Below, piece after piece: positions 54,159 through 64,000 of a stretch of 64,000 nt of DNA; position 1 is the stretch's first letter; the number at the start of each line of letters is the position of its first letter. The DNA is taken from positions 53,103,006 to 53,167,005 of the forward strand of contig JAFFJZ010000003.1 in assembly GCA_018340375.1 (NCBI GenBank). Reading direction: 5' to 3'. The notes beneath the pieces are model-generated. The model had not been told where the DNA came from, did no database searches, and worked only from the letters and a program-made list of their open reading frames with translations. This DNA is from Gonatopus flavifemur. Taxonomy: Eukaryota; Arthropoda; Insecta; Hymenoptera; Dryinidae. Both the position numbers and the translations under genes were made by a program.

Positions 54159-55387
54159 CCCTGGCGAAAAAGTTTCACATAATTTCTCATATGTTTCAGT
54201 ATTTTTTCATAATTCTTATAATTTCTCATATATTTTCATAAATGTCATAAATTTTCATAATTTCTCAAGGAATTGGAACATTTAGTATGAGAAATGTTTT
54301 CTCATAATTTCTCATAAAATTACAGAAAATTTTTCATAAATATAATGATGACTATGAGATATGGTTTTTCATAAAAAGTCATGATTTTTCATAAAAACTC
54401 ATAATTTCTGATCAAAAAAGTTACAATTATTCTTAAATAAAAGTGTATCATCATATAATTTTCTAATTTCTCAAAAAAATTGCATATATGTCTTAATTTC
54501 TTAAAAATTCCATACAGTTTCTTCTCGCATCCGTAAAGACGAGAGGAATAATATGAAATATAAACACATATGAAAACATAGAAGCCTGCTGAAGTAACTG
54601 ATCCAAGTGATCCGGATCACTTGGATTAGCTACTTTGGAAGGTTCCATAGCGTCTTATCAAAACAACAAATGATAAATCTTATGTGACTTTATGAACATA
54701 TGTTTTGGAGAGATTATAAAAAAATTTGGAAATTTTAAAAGGGAATTGTTTTTTTTTTATAACAGCACCTCTTTTTTTGGAAAATGGTGAGATTTTATTC
54801 AAAATTGATGAGAATTTATGAAAAAATATGAAGAGTTATGAGAAAAGCATTTCTTATCACCCAAGTAGCATCGAAATATACTATGAATGTTCTGCGAATA
54901 TTCGAAGTATATTCTATGCACATTCCAATGAGACCGTTTTATAGATACTACTCACATTCATCGGAAGTATGTAATCGAATATACGATGGTACGTCAATCG
55001 AACGTCGATTGAATGAATATCGTACATCCCGAATGTACTATGTACTATGTACGTACTAAGTATATTTAAAACAGTCTCATTCGAATATTATATGAACGTT
55101 CACTATATGTTCTTCGTATCTCATTCGTACATTCTATGAACGTTTCTATTTCGTATATACTTTGAACTTCTGTTGCTGCTTGGGAAGAGTGTTCAAACTC
55201 CTTCAGAAATTATAGAATTTTATGCAAAAATTATGAGAAAACATGAAAATTTTGTGGGAACATTATGGAAAATTATGAAAACATTATATCTCATAATGAT
55301 CTTCCAAATCCTTGAGAAATTATGGGATTTTATGAGAAAATTATGAGAAAAAATGATGAAAAAATATGAGAAATTTTTTTGCCAGGG
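54159..55387. mobile_element. TIR element with CCCTGGC ends and ATAATTTCTCATA arms
   Basis: CCCTGGCGAAAAAGTTTCAC at the left is matched by AAATTTTTTTGCCAGGG at the right. Both subterminal regions are dense in CATAATTTCTCATA units on opposite strands. A CCCAAGCAGCA-type MITE is nested at 54860-55184. A short relative lies at 63264-63459. Confidence 0.6.
54860..55184. mobile_element. MITE with CCCAAGCAGCA ends (copy 1)
   Basis: The ends are CCCAAGTAGCATCGAAATA and CTTCTGTTGCTGCTTGGG. The interior is a chain of self-complementary segments (GAATATTCG, GAACGTTC, TCGAACGTCGATTGA). It is inverted relative to copy 2 at 55633-55936, with the same internal order. Confidence 0.72.
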
Positions 55388-55389
55388 CT

Positions 55390-56760
55390 CCGGACGTTTT
55401 TGAAACGTTTTAGAGAGGTTGCGTATCTTCAAGACATCTTTTAGATGTAAGATATTTTAAAGATATCTTTCGGATGAGTTTAAGACATGAATGAGGTTAG
55501 CATATGTCTTAAATTTGTCCAAATGTGTTGCATAAGATATCTTGAACTTGTCTAAAAGATATCGCAAGACACGAAATGTTTGTTGGATAGTGTTATTATC
55601 AGAATATAATATTTCCATGTAAGAAGATATAACCCAAGCAGCAACAGAATTTCAAAGTGCATACGGAATAGAAACGTTCGTAGAATGTACGGATGAGATA
55701 CGAAGAACATATGATGAATGTTCACAGAATGTTCGAATGAGACTGTTTTAAATATACTTAGAACGTACATAGTACATTCGAAATGTACGATATACATTCA
55801 ATCGACGTTCGATCAACGTACCGTCGTATGTTCGATGAATATGCATACCACCTATAAAACGGTCTCATTCGAATGTGCATAGAACATATTTCGAATATTC
55901 GAAGAACGTTCATAGTTTATTCGGGTGCTGCTTGGGAACCTATGGATACGAATAGATCTACAAAAACTATATATTTTATTTCAAACTGGCTATCTCTATC
56001 TCCCTAAACACCATGTATAGTCTTTTTATATTCATTAATAAAAATATTTCATGCTTAGTTTACTTGACTTTTCTACATAGAATTAGAGATTGTCATCGAA
56101 TATGTGTAATTGAAACGTAATTTTTATAATATAAAAAACATGTACCTCAAGTTATAACTTGCTTCCAAATATGATTTATTGTTAAAAACACAGCGTGTTA
56201 GACCAGAGTATTAGAAAATAGCGAATGACGAAGATTAAGCAATTATCAGCTCTAATAATTGAACAGATTCAAAGTTGAAGACAAAATTCCCATAAGCGTT
56301 GAGCTCACAAGTGACGTGACCATGAACGTAAACGAAACAGATATGCACACCTAGATAAAGGCCTAGACCACTGATCTCTAATATACACTGGATAGCGGAT
56401 ACAGGACTTTGCAATACAAGACTTCTGTGAGTGATTGAACGTGATAGAAGACTCTGGGGCCGTCATTTGTTTGTGGGCTGAATGGTTAATTTTGGTGGTG
56501 AATCTGAATGCTATCGAAGTATTTTGTGCAGTATATCAATATTAATCCAATCCTAATACCCAATATTGTGTAACATGATGGGAAATTCGGAAAAATCATG
56601 ATTGATTACAGTTTGAATGGCTTGGAACGTTTTTGTAATTGAAAATATACATTTTTTTGTGAAATTCACAAAAACTCAACAATAAACAGAATCTCATGCT
56701 TGTTTGTATTATGAACTAAAATTTAGATGACATGGGAAAGGATAATGAAAAATTTTTCAA
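55390..56760. repeat. Diverged relative of the hAT-type element at 33478
   Basis: AGACATCTTTTAGATGTAAG with TTGCATAAGATATCTTGAAC resembles 33930-34350, and CAACAATAAACAGAATCTCATGC with AACATGATGGGAAATTC matches 34570-34720 in the same orientation. It is interrupted by the MITE 55633-55936. The outer ends are not resolved. Confidence 0.45.
55633..55936. mobile_element. MITE with CCCAAGCAGCA ends (copy 2)
   Basis: CCCAAGCAGCAACAGAATTTC at the left and GGGTGCTGCTTGGG at the right. Shared landmarks with copy 1 include ATTCGAATGAGACTGTTTTA and AAACGGTCTCATTCGAATG. The two copies are 450 bp apart. Confidence 0.72.
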
Positions 56761-56940
56761 TCACGTAAGAATATAATGAGGATTTTGTTGGAAATACGTT
56801 GATACGGTTCAAATTTACCTCTAAAAAATGACCATTCAGCCCACAACAAAATGGTGGCTCAAGTCTTCAATTCGTTACAAGAAATTTTTAGTCTCCGCTA
56901 TCCAGTGTATAATAGAGATCAGTGGCCTAGACACACAAGT
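56361..56940. mobile_element. TIR element with GCCTAGACCACTGATCTC ends
   Basis: GCCTAGACCACTGATCTCTA followed by ATACACTGGATAGCGGA at the left is matched by TCCGCTATCCAGTGTAT and AGAGATCAGTGGCCTAG at the right. The subterminal GCCATTTGTTGTGGGCTGAA-like segments also pair. Confidence 0.55.
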
Positions 56941-57035
56941 TACATAAACGTGAACGTAAGGAACGGAAGGATGCGCAGATCTCGTATACGGTTTCTGCGC
57001 ATCCGTTCTTACGTTTACGTAGCTTTTGTGTCTAG
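56937..57035. repeat. Near-perfect 100-bp hairpin
   Basis: CTAGACACACAAGTTACAT and GAAGGATGCGCAGA pair with TCTGCGCATCCGTTCTTACG and TTTTGTGTCTAG around a 13-base loop. Confidence 0.6.
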
Positions 57036-57215
57036 ACCATAAAGGCCTAGGGTACGTTACCTTATTCTCATCCGGTGAATTTAATGGAATTAATTCTTAT
57101 TGGGCCATTTTGGGAGAAGAGGAGTATAATATAGTGAAATACGTGGACAACTTCACAACTCCCCACTGTTTTTCTACCGTCCTCGAAAAGCTTGGGAAGG
57201 AATCCATGGGGGGTT

Positions 57216-57360
57216 ATGCCGTGTGTTCAACATCTATGAATCCTAGTGATAATATTCAGTGACAGCCAATTAAAAAATTCGACACCTAGTTGCTTCTAGA
57301 ACACCTCAAGTATTATTACTAGAAATCCATTGTTGTTTCCGGTGTTGAACACACGGTCGA
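57216..57360. repeat. Foldback with CCGTGTGTTCAACA ends
   Basis: GCCGTGTGTTCAACATCTATG at the left pairs with GGTGTTGAACACACGGTC at the right. An inner CCTAGTGATAATATT / AGTATTATTACTAG pair is also present. Confidence 0.55.
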
Positions 57361-57728
57361 TGTTGTCAACTATTCCACTCCATAATACTAGCAATTTCAG
57401 ACGCGCGCGTTATTCTGTTTGGTTTATCTTCCATGGACCGTACTGTTTCAAGGATTTATAAAGGATTCTGCTAAGTTACCATATACAAATCAATTGAGTT
57501 TTCAAATTTGGTTTCGTTTCTGAAAAAGTATGGTTCATTGGAGACCAGCTGAATTGTGTTACAACATTATGAGATTTTTCAATGTAACAGTTATATCAAG
57601 ATTGGTGGAATTCCAACCCTGGTCCATAGGATGAGCTATAGGATGAGGATGTGATAAAAAAATTTGTCGTTGTGTAGAATTATCTTTAGATCAAATGCTG
57701 TGATTCTCATGTTTTATTTTTCCTCGTG

Positions 57729-57836
57729 CCACACAGAACCACAGTTCGGAAACAGTTTCTAATATACTAATTTTGAATTTTCATAGTTCCAAATGGAATG
57801 ATTATGAATTCTTTCTGGACTGTGATGCTGTGTGGG
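57729..57836. mobile_element. Small MITE, CACACAGCACCACAGTT family (copy 2)
   Basis: CCACACAGAACCACAGTTCGG and GGACTGTGATGCTGTGTGG form the ends. It matches 42101-42205 in length and layout. Confidence 0.6.
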
Positions 57837-57839
57837 ATC

Positions 57840-59229
57840 CACCATAGTTTCGTCATGGTCCTAAATGGTTACTAAAACTCAAATTGTTTGACTAAGTGTT
57901 TCCAAGAAATATGGTGGGCAAAGAAATTTATGCATACATAGATTTTATGTAACTTTCAGCGTGAAAACGAATAGTAATGTTGGTTTCCCATATCTGGATT
58001 CATGAATATAATTGTTCAAGCAAAAATTCTTTCAACCATTGGAAAGATTTATTTTCCATAGTAAGCCATCTTTCGATCAAATGCTGTCATCTCCATATTT
58101 ACTTTTTTTTTTATTCACGACGGTTTTACAATAGGCCTTAAGTAAATACCAGCGTATCATACAGGTAAATATTTTGTCTGTGAGATTTCTGTCAATTCAA
58201 TTCACGAAACAGTCTTAAATTTTTAGGTAATAATCTTTGATTTTATCTATTGCTGTACACAGCTCAAATTCTTCGAATTTTCAATTTCAGGAACAAATTT
58301 TGCACATTTACCGACTGAGGAAGGGGATTGTTTCTCTATACAACAATAGATAGAGGATTAAAAATTATGCCCTAATATCATGAAATTTTGAATATAATCA
58401 ACCCCCGAGGCGCGAGTTGTATGGTGTAAATTTCGAGCAAATTGGACGTAAGGGAAGAAAATGGTGAGCATTGAGCTTCAAAACAAAATTTGCAAATTTC
58501 ATAAATATCGTTATCATGCGGATATCTTCCGTTCCTATTATGCGATCATAATAAAATTTTTACTACAAGTTTATACAGTGGCGATAGTGGTTCCGTATAA
58601 ATCTCAAACTGATCTGTACAGAAGAACGGGGAATGGAAAGGAAACATGTTATCGAAAATTGTGATTTTGCGGCCGAGCATGTCTTCGCTTTCTGTTATTC
58701 GATTGCGATAAAATTTATGCCATGTTCCAGTTGTGGTTCCATAGTGTTTTCATATAAGTTTCATTTTCCGTCCGCTTTTAGGTTCAAAGTTAGAAGCAAA
58801 CAAATGAAAGGGATCTCTTCAAATCCCACAAATCTCAAATCTCAACTTCACAGTGATTTTTCTGTATATGTTTTATATAGTTTGTATTTATATAATTTTT
58901 ATATATTTCGTATTTATAATGTTTATATGTACTCAGTACTCATGTAGTTCATGTAACCACTCTGATGAAGTTAACTATGCAGCTGTCAAGCACATTGATT
59001 ATTTCAATACTTGATGTATATATTCATAGCTTCTATTTGATTTGTTCGTTGAAGTCAAGTGTGACATTTAATTGGATTGGGAAACGGTAGAGACAATGGT
59101 TCTTGCCTGAAAAATACATCCATAAAATTCTATTCACGAATTTGAAGGTATTCTTTATCATATGCATAATTATATATTAGTTTGTTATATATCCAATGTG
59201 CATGGACAGATCATATAAATACTACCATA
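57840..59229. other. Sequence without recognised genes
   Basis: AT-rich. One weak GATACTAGCG-family relic (CTTAAGTAAATACCAGCG) lies near 58137. Two weakly similar segments near 58465 and 58655 suggest an old duplication of about 180 bp. The 67- and 104-residue frames here show no domain I recognise. Confidence 0.4.
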
Positions 59230-59231
59230 TA

Positions 59232-60525
59232 CGAGGGTGGATTGATAAGTTTCCGGCCTGACCAAGAAAAACAACGTTTTTAGGAATTTTTTTTTTTTTA
59301 TTTCTCAACATAATCTCCTCCAAGGCTGATACAATTCTCATAGCGGTGTTCTAGTCTAGTGATGCCATCTCTATAGACTGATTCGTCAAGCTCCTCAAAA
59401 TACCCATTTACAGCTTCGATTACTTCTTCATTGTCCGCAAATCTCTTACCGCCAAGCCATTTTTTGAGGTTAGGAAACAGATAATAGTCACTCGGGGCTA
59501 GGTCTGGAGAGTAGGGAGGGTGCGGCATCAATTCAAACTTCAGATCGTTGATTTTAGCCATCGCAACGATTGACGTGTGCGCTGGTGCGTTATCGTGATG
59601 AAACAAGATTTTTTTCTTCGCCAGATGAGGTCGTTTAATTTTCACTTCGTGGCTCAAACGTTGCAATAAGTCTGCGTAGTATTGACCAGTGATAGTTTTA
59701 CCCTTTTCAAGGTAATCAATGTATATAATACCTCTTGCATCCCAAAAAACAGTAGCCATAACCTTGTTCGCCGAAAAAATTGTTTTTGCCTTCTTTGGAG
59801 TTGGTTCCCCTGGTCCAATCCACTGTTTAGACTGTTCTTTGGTTTCAGGAGTGTAGTGGTGGACCCAAGTTTCGTCAACGGTTACGAATCGACGCAAAAA
59901 TTCGCTCGGATTACGCTTATACAACGCCAAATTGGCGGTAGAAATGTTCTTTCGAATCAATTTTTGGTCGACTGTTAGCAAACGCGGCACCCATCTTGCA
60001 CAGAGCTTTTCCATATACAAATGTTGGTGCAAAATATTTTGTCCACGTTCATATGACATCTTACAGGTCTCAGCTATCTCACGAACTTTTAATCTGCGAT
60101 CTTTCAGCACTATTTGATGGATTTTTTCGATCATATCTGGAGTTGTGACCTCAATGGGGCGTCCTGAGCGAGGCTCATCAGAGGTGCTCACACGACCCTT
60201 TTTAAACTCGGAAACCCACTGCTTAACGGTTGAATATGATGGGGAGGATGTCCCCAGTGTTGAGTCCATCTCTTCTTTAATTCCCTTCGGCGTTAACCCC
60301 TTCAAATAAAAGTATTTGATGACAGCACGATTTTCCAGCTTTTCCATTTTTACGAAAAACACAGAGGCGTCTTGGTCAGCGTGCTCTCAAAACTAAACTA
60401 ACATGGCGATCGGACTGAAACTATAGCTACAAGCTATCCAAGGATGGTACTATAGAACGCCACCTCAAGGTAGGCCTAGTGGCGCCATCTCTTGGTCAGG
60501 CCGGAAACTTATCAATCCACCCTCG
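59232..60525 (-). mobile_element. Intact mariner element, 1294 bp
   Basis: The terminal inverted repeats are 36 bp and identical, starting CGAGGGTGGATTGATAAG and continuing TTTCCGGCCTGACCAAGA. TA is duplicated at 59230-59231 and 60526-60527. The length is typical of mariner. It contains one uninterrupted transposase gene. Perfect ends and an intact gene suggest a very recent arrival. It sits directly beside the Helitron helicase frame and probably inserted into it. Confidence 0.93.
59298..60362 (-). CDS. mariner transposase, intact (D,D34D)
   Basis: This 354-residue cut-and-paste transposase acts at TA sites. It has an N-terminal helix-turn-helix pair (AVIKYFYLKGLTPKGIKEEM and KVREIAETCKMSYERGQNIL), the linker motif WVPRLLTVDQK, and a catalytic triad at about residues 163 (VTVDETW), 257 (FHHDNAPAH) and 292 (YSPDLAPSDYY). 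I count 34 residues between the last two Asp, the mariner signature. It ends GGDYVEK. There is no stop, frameshift or missing motif. The start is probably the Met at residue 6 (MEKLEN), the usual mariner start, rather than the first Met. Confidence 0.93.
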   Translation of the reverse strand: MFFVKMEKLENRAVIKYFYLKGLTPKGIKEEMDSTLGTSSPSYSTVKQWVSEFKKGRVSTSDEPRSGRPIEVTTPDMIEKIHQIVLKDRRLKVREIAETCKMSYERGQNILHQHLYMEKLCARWVPRLLTVDQKLIRKNISTANLALYKRNPSEFLRRFVTVDETWVHHYTPETKEQSKQWIGPGEPTPKKAKTIFSANKVMATVFWDARGIIYIDYLEKGKTITGQYYADLLQRLSHEVKIKRPHLAKKKILFHHDNAPAHTSIVAMAKINDLKFELMPHPPYSPDLAPSDYYLFPNLKKWLGGKRFADNEEVIEAVNGYFEELDESVYRDGITRLEHRYENCISLGGDYVEK

Positions 60526-60559
60526 TAATATTGTGGAACAATTGTTCGTGATTGAAAAC

Positions 60560-62560
60560 GTCTTCACGAAGATCTATTCAAATTCGTTCAAATGTTTGCC
60601 TTTGCGATTTATTGATCGTTATCGCGAAAGCTAATTTCACTGGGAATTGTCTCCTCCCGAAAGTGGAAGGATATTCATTTTCACAGTACAAAGTAATGCG
60701 ATTTATGAATACAATTTGTCCCTCTCTATCTCCTGTAAGAATTCTGCAATGTAATAAATTGAAACCCAATTCCAACGGTAACAATCTAGTACCATTACAC
60801 AGACCTTCATTGATACTGAGATTCCGTATCAAGATCAAAACACTATTAACTCTCAAACGCAATTCATGAGGAGGTAAACATGGAGGTGATGGAGTACTCA
60901 AATATTCGGGTAAAATCGCCTCTGCAATACTTCCATCATCACGAACGTTTGAAACGGTATCTATACTCTTGTATAGTTTCTCTGTACTCTGATCAAGGAG
61001 TTGAACAACTTCTTTATTGATTTCGTCCACATCAACATTTCTGGCTGATAATATGGCGCATTTTGTAATTTCATGGAACCTCTTTTTATTGATCAAATCT
61101 CCGTAAATATCCTGAACAATATCAGCATCAGGAGAAGCTAAATGACATTCTGGAATGACAATGTCATCTAGATCATTCAATTCTCCATTCCCCATTGCTG
61201 AAAGCAATCGCGAAAATTCAATTTCTCCAGGCAAAGTACGCATATTTTCAGTTAAAGAAAATATTTGAAAACTTGACCACAAGGGACTATTTTCAATTGA
61301 GAGATTTACCATTTCTGTTCGAGTGGCATTGATTCTGATTGGAAGCAGTTGTCTGAAATCACCTCCTAAAATAACAACTCTTCCACCAAATACTGAATTG
61401 TTCTTCATTATGTCACGTAACGTACGATCCATAATCTCCAATGCGTATCGTGGAGACATTGGAGCTTCGTCCCAAATGAATACATCAACACTTTCCAAAT
61501 ATTTTCCTTCTCTAGATTGAATTTTAATATTGGATGATGAATCAATGAACAAAGGAACTGGTAATGCAAACGTTTTATTAACAGTTTTACCTCCAGGAAG
61601 TAGTGTTGCTGCAATACCAGTGAAAACCATTGCACAAACATTCTTATTTCTAGCTTTTATCAAGTGTGAAGGAGTAGTATAAATGAAAGTCTCCCCCGAC
61701 CCTCCTGGCCCATCTAAATAAAAACAAGTGACTTTATTGTGATTTTGATGTAAGTCTGTATGATCAATTAATTCTAAAACAGTGTTTACGATTTTTTTTT
61801 GTTCTTGATTCAATATGTAATATTGTTGCATCCCAATATCCATATGTTGCTGATGTGAAATACGTTCTTCAATTTCAATATTATCTTCCACGATTTGATT
61901 CATAGTTGGAAATGTTGATAAACTATATCCTTCACCATTTAACATTTCAGCAATATTTGCATATGCTTTTCTTGGACTTTGAATTGCACCAAATCTTTTC
62001 ATATAATCTTCTGACAATGGGATTTCAAATTGTCAAGGACAAATGGGTTGACAATGAATCAGAATTCTCACAAATAATCTTCGAAGCTGTTGAGGCATCA
62101 TCCAAATCGTAGCTTTTGCTATTGCTCGATCCCATTCTTCATCATCTTCTATGAGACCCAACGCTAAACACGCTGCAATATTTGATGAATATGTTACTCC
62201 ATCGACTGTCCTCAACTGTTCAAAACTTGTTGCACCTTTCACAGTTAGCAATAGCAAACGCAGATGAAACAATTCTACTTGAGAAGGACTAATGGAATAT
62301 ATTCGACCAATCACATTGAACTGTGCTTCACCAACTTCCCATCTAAAAACATTCTCACCGTTCAATTCGATTTTTTTGAAAACGTAATGTTGTGGAATTT
62401 GTCAAAAAGTATATTCCCTAGCTTCAGGATCTCGCTCATTGAGTGCGAAATAATCCATCAACATGGTAACTTTATCTAAAGCGGATCTTGATTCATCTTT
62501 ATTTACATGGTCTGGAATAACTATATTCTGTTCATTCGCTACATGAATGGGTACCCAGCC
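60560..62560 (-). pseudogene. Helitron PIF1-like helicase, degraded C-terminal half
   Basis: One frame runs from about 62560 to 60560 and is interrupted by three TGA codons: near 62403, near 62032 and at 60578-60580. The segments 62365-62033 and 62017-60578 show a Helitron helicase: GRIYSISPSQVELFHLRLLL, TSFEQLRTVDG, Walker A as GPGGSGET, Walker B WDEAPM, GGDFRQLLPI, LTENMR, GLCNGTRLL and FAITINKSQRQTF. The Walker A Lys is replaced by Glu, which should abolish ATP hydrolysis. The Rep/HUH nuclease domain expected upstream is absent; a tandem array starts there instead. The protein would have unwound DNA during rolling-circle transposition. Confidence 0.85.
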
Positions 62561-62575
62561 AACAATACTAGAGAA

Positions 62576-62910
62576 GCGCTCCTAGAAGCGAGCGGTAGTA
62601 GTGCTTCCTGATGAAAATTTTTCCCTAATGGTAGCGAAATCCCAACAGTGCTATTAGAAGCGAGTGGTAGTACTGCTTCCCCACTTAAATTGGTATCTTT
62701 TGGTAGCAAGACTGGGAATACTCCTAGAAGTGAGCGGCAGCAACCCCCCCGTGTGAAAATGTCTTTTTTATGGAAGCAAGATTGCAGAAGCGCTTCTTGG
62801 AGCGAGTGGTAGTAATGCTTTCTGATGAAAGTTTCTTTTTAATAGTAGCAAAATCCTATTAGCGCTCCTATGAGCAATCGGGAGCAGCGCTACTTTCAGA
62901 GAAGAGGATG
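62576..62910. repeat. 72-bp tandem repeat, about 4.5 units
   Basis: Units start at about 62576, 62648, 62719, 62790 and 62862 (71-72 bp spacing). Each reads roughly GCGCTCCTAGAAGCGAGCGG, TAGTAGTGCTTCC..., TGGTAGCAAGAT. They are about 75-80% alike. The array lies immediately upstream of the Helitron helicase fragment. Confidence 0.78.
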
Positions 62911-63034
62911 CGCCAAACCCAGTTAAGTGTACTTCTATGAGACAGTTTTATATGCATTATTAGTTACGCGTCAACACCAGTGATAACTTGCACGCAGTGT
63001 TCGTCGAAAAATAACCCAAATAGACAATCCGATT

Positions 63035-63190
63035 TCTATTAGATATCTGAAAGATGTCTGAAAATTTTGTAAGATATCTTAAAATTTCTCCCGAAAGAGA
63101 TCTTTGAGATATCATAAAAATATCGGACGCAACACTATTATATATCTTTAAGATATCTGAAAAGAGATCTTTCAGGAGCTTCTTTAAGAT
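63035..63190. repeat. AGATATCTT-rich repeat
   Basis: AAGATATCTT and AGATCTTTNAGATAT half-sites recur on both strands. Similar text lies at 55440-55570, in the hAT-type element near 33930, and again at the window end (63940-64000), suggesting a dispersed family running out of the window. Confidence 0.45.
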
Positions 63191-63263
63191 ATCTCAATGA
63201 GGTCTTATGGGAGAGCAAAATTAGAAATCCGAAAAATGATATATTCCAGAAGTCATACAAAAA

Positions 63264-63459
63264 CCCTGGTGGTAATGTTTATCATAATTTTCCATAATTC
63301 TCATGAAAGTCATGAATCTTTATATTTCCTCATTTGGTACAAGTTCAAGGAGAAAATATTAGATCTTTCTCACCGAATTTTCTAATTTATGAGGAAATAT
63401 GAAAAATTGTCACTTTTATGAGAAATTATGAAAAATTATGAGATCTACCTTCGCCAAGG
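63264..63459. mobile_element. Short relative of the CCCTGGC-ended element
   Basis: CCCTGGTGGTAATGTTTATC at the left and TGAGATCTACCTTCGCCAAGG at the right are imperfect inverted ends. The interior has ATAATTTTCCATAATTCTCA arms like those at 54159-55387. Confidence 0.5.
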
Positions 63460-64000
63460 AATCGATACATGAATTCGATGAAGATGTTTCGAGAAGAAGA
63501 CAGCCCGCTGCAAATTCATACATGCAGGTTCATAAATTCATTATTGTAATAGTTCAAGATATTCAAGAAGTGCAATTGCGCCTATAAATAGGATAAGATG
63601 TCATCAAGTAAGTGCATGATATTTTTTTTGCATGATATATATATGTAAATGACGGTAAAGAGCAAGGTTAGGAATGCCGGTAATGTTTACTAATGCTGAT
63701 TTTGAAAAAGTATACAATGACATCCAACGAATATACGAATAAAATATCATACACTTATTCGGTGAGTTTTTATCTCATGAACAGGTCAATTGCACCTTTG
63801 AATCCCTTGAATTCTAATATATAACATTTTTATATATAAGATTCAACATTCGACACGTACTGCACGCGAGAGAATGAGGCAGAAAAGTGATGCAAAAGGC
63901 AAAGTCGGTAGACGCCATCTTTTCAGAAATGAAGTTCTGAAAGATGTCTTATAGATGATATTTTAAGAACTCTGATGCAATCGATTTTTCAGATATATTT
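63460..64000. other. Window end, no recognised gene
   Basis: AT-rich sequence ending in another AGATATCTT-type segment. No domain-bearing frame. Confidence 0.35.

Noticed and set aside
53638..54241. Two Pro/Ser-rich frames on opposite strands that look homologous
   Set aside because: They are the two arms of one palindrome, so the similarity is structural. No start context or domain.
58461..58947. 67- and 104-residue frames as possible genes
   Set aside because: No recognisable domain, AT-driven composition, and they overlap a weak duplication.

Overview
This is eukaryotic, AT-rich genomic DNA, most likely from an arthropod and probably an insect. The evidence is a spliced housekeeping gene with GT-AG introns and many animal-type transposons: mariner, Transib, hAT, RTE-like and I/jockey-like LINEs, a Helitron, a tRNA-derived SINE and dozens of foldback MITEs. 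I cannot name the species. No bacterial operons, CRISPR arrays or rRNA genes are visible.

The only host gene I can support is the 20S proteasome subunit beta type-5 (PSMB5), on the plus strand. Exons 1-4 lie at 4535-6277. Exon 5, which encodes the last 35 residues, lies at 46779-46882, followed by AATAAA at 46897. The five exons join in frame to 281 codons, and intron 4 is 40.5 kb long. Everything from 6.3 to 46.8 kb is therefore intronic.

Layout. 0-4.4 kb: nested foldback MITEs. 4.5-6.3 kb: PSMB5 exons 1-4; intron 1 carries a foldback element and intron 2 a 76-bp LINE tail. 7.3-10.3 kb: a palindromic MITE holding a 2.7-kb hAT-type element with a perfect 8-bp target duplication. 10.6-16.0 kb: three nested RTE-like LINE copies. 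16.5-21 kb: degraded repeats. 21.7-24.2 kb: a DD41D Tc1/mariner relative with long terminal inverted repeats (TIRs). 24.4-33.4 kb: MITEs, foldbacks and a 163-bp satellite that changes orientation. 33.5-40.3 kb: a hAT-type element containing a nearly full-length 5.1-kb LINE with a 15-bp target duplication. 40.8-46.5 kb: a mariner split by a 4.4-kb Transib (RAG1-like) transposon, itself interrupted by a MITE.

Downstream of PSMB5, a TA-flanked element (47.3-52.4 kb) holds a 3.7-kb transposon with about 176-bp TIRs. That transposon encodes an unfamiliar protein of about 777 codons broken by two in-frame stops. A LINE 3' fragment lies beside it. From 52.4 to 59 kb come a SINE, palindromes and more MITEs. 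At 59.2-60.5 kb is a structurally perfect mariner with an intact 354-residue transposase. It abuts a decayed Helitron helicase (60.5-62.6 kb). A 72-bp tandem array and further repeats complete the window.

The history can be read as layers: each insertion leaves a target duplication inside an older element. The most unusual items are the 3.7-kb transposon at 47667-51322, the Transib whose ends match a V(D)J recombination heptamer, and PSMB5 itself, which needs a 40-kb transposon-packed intron to be spliced out.
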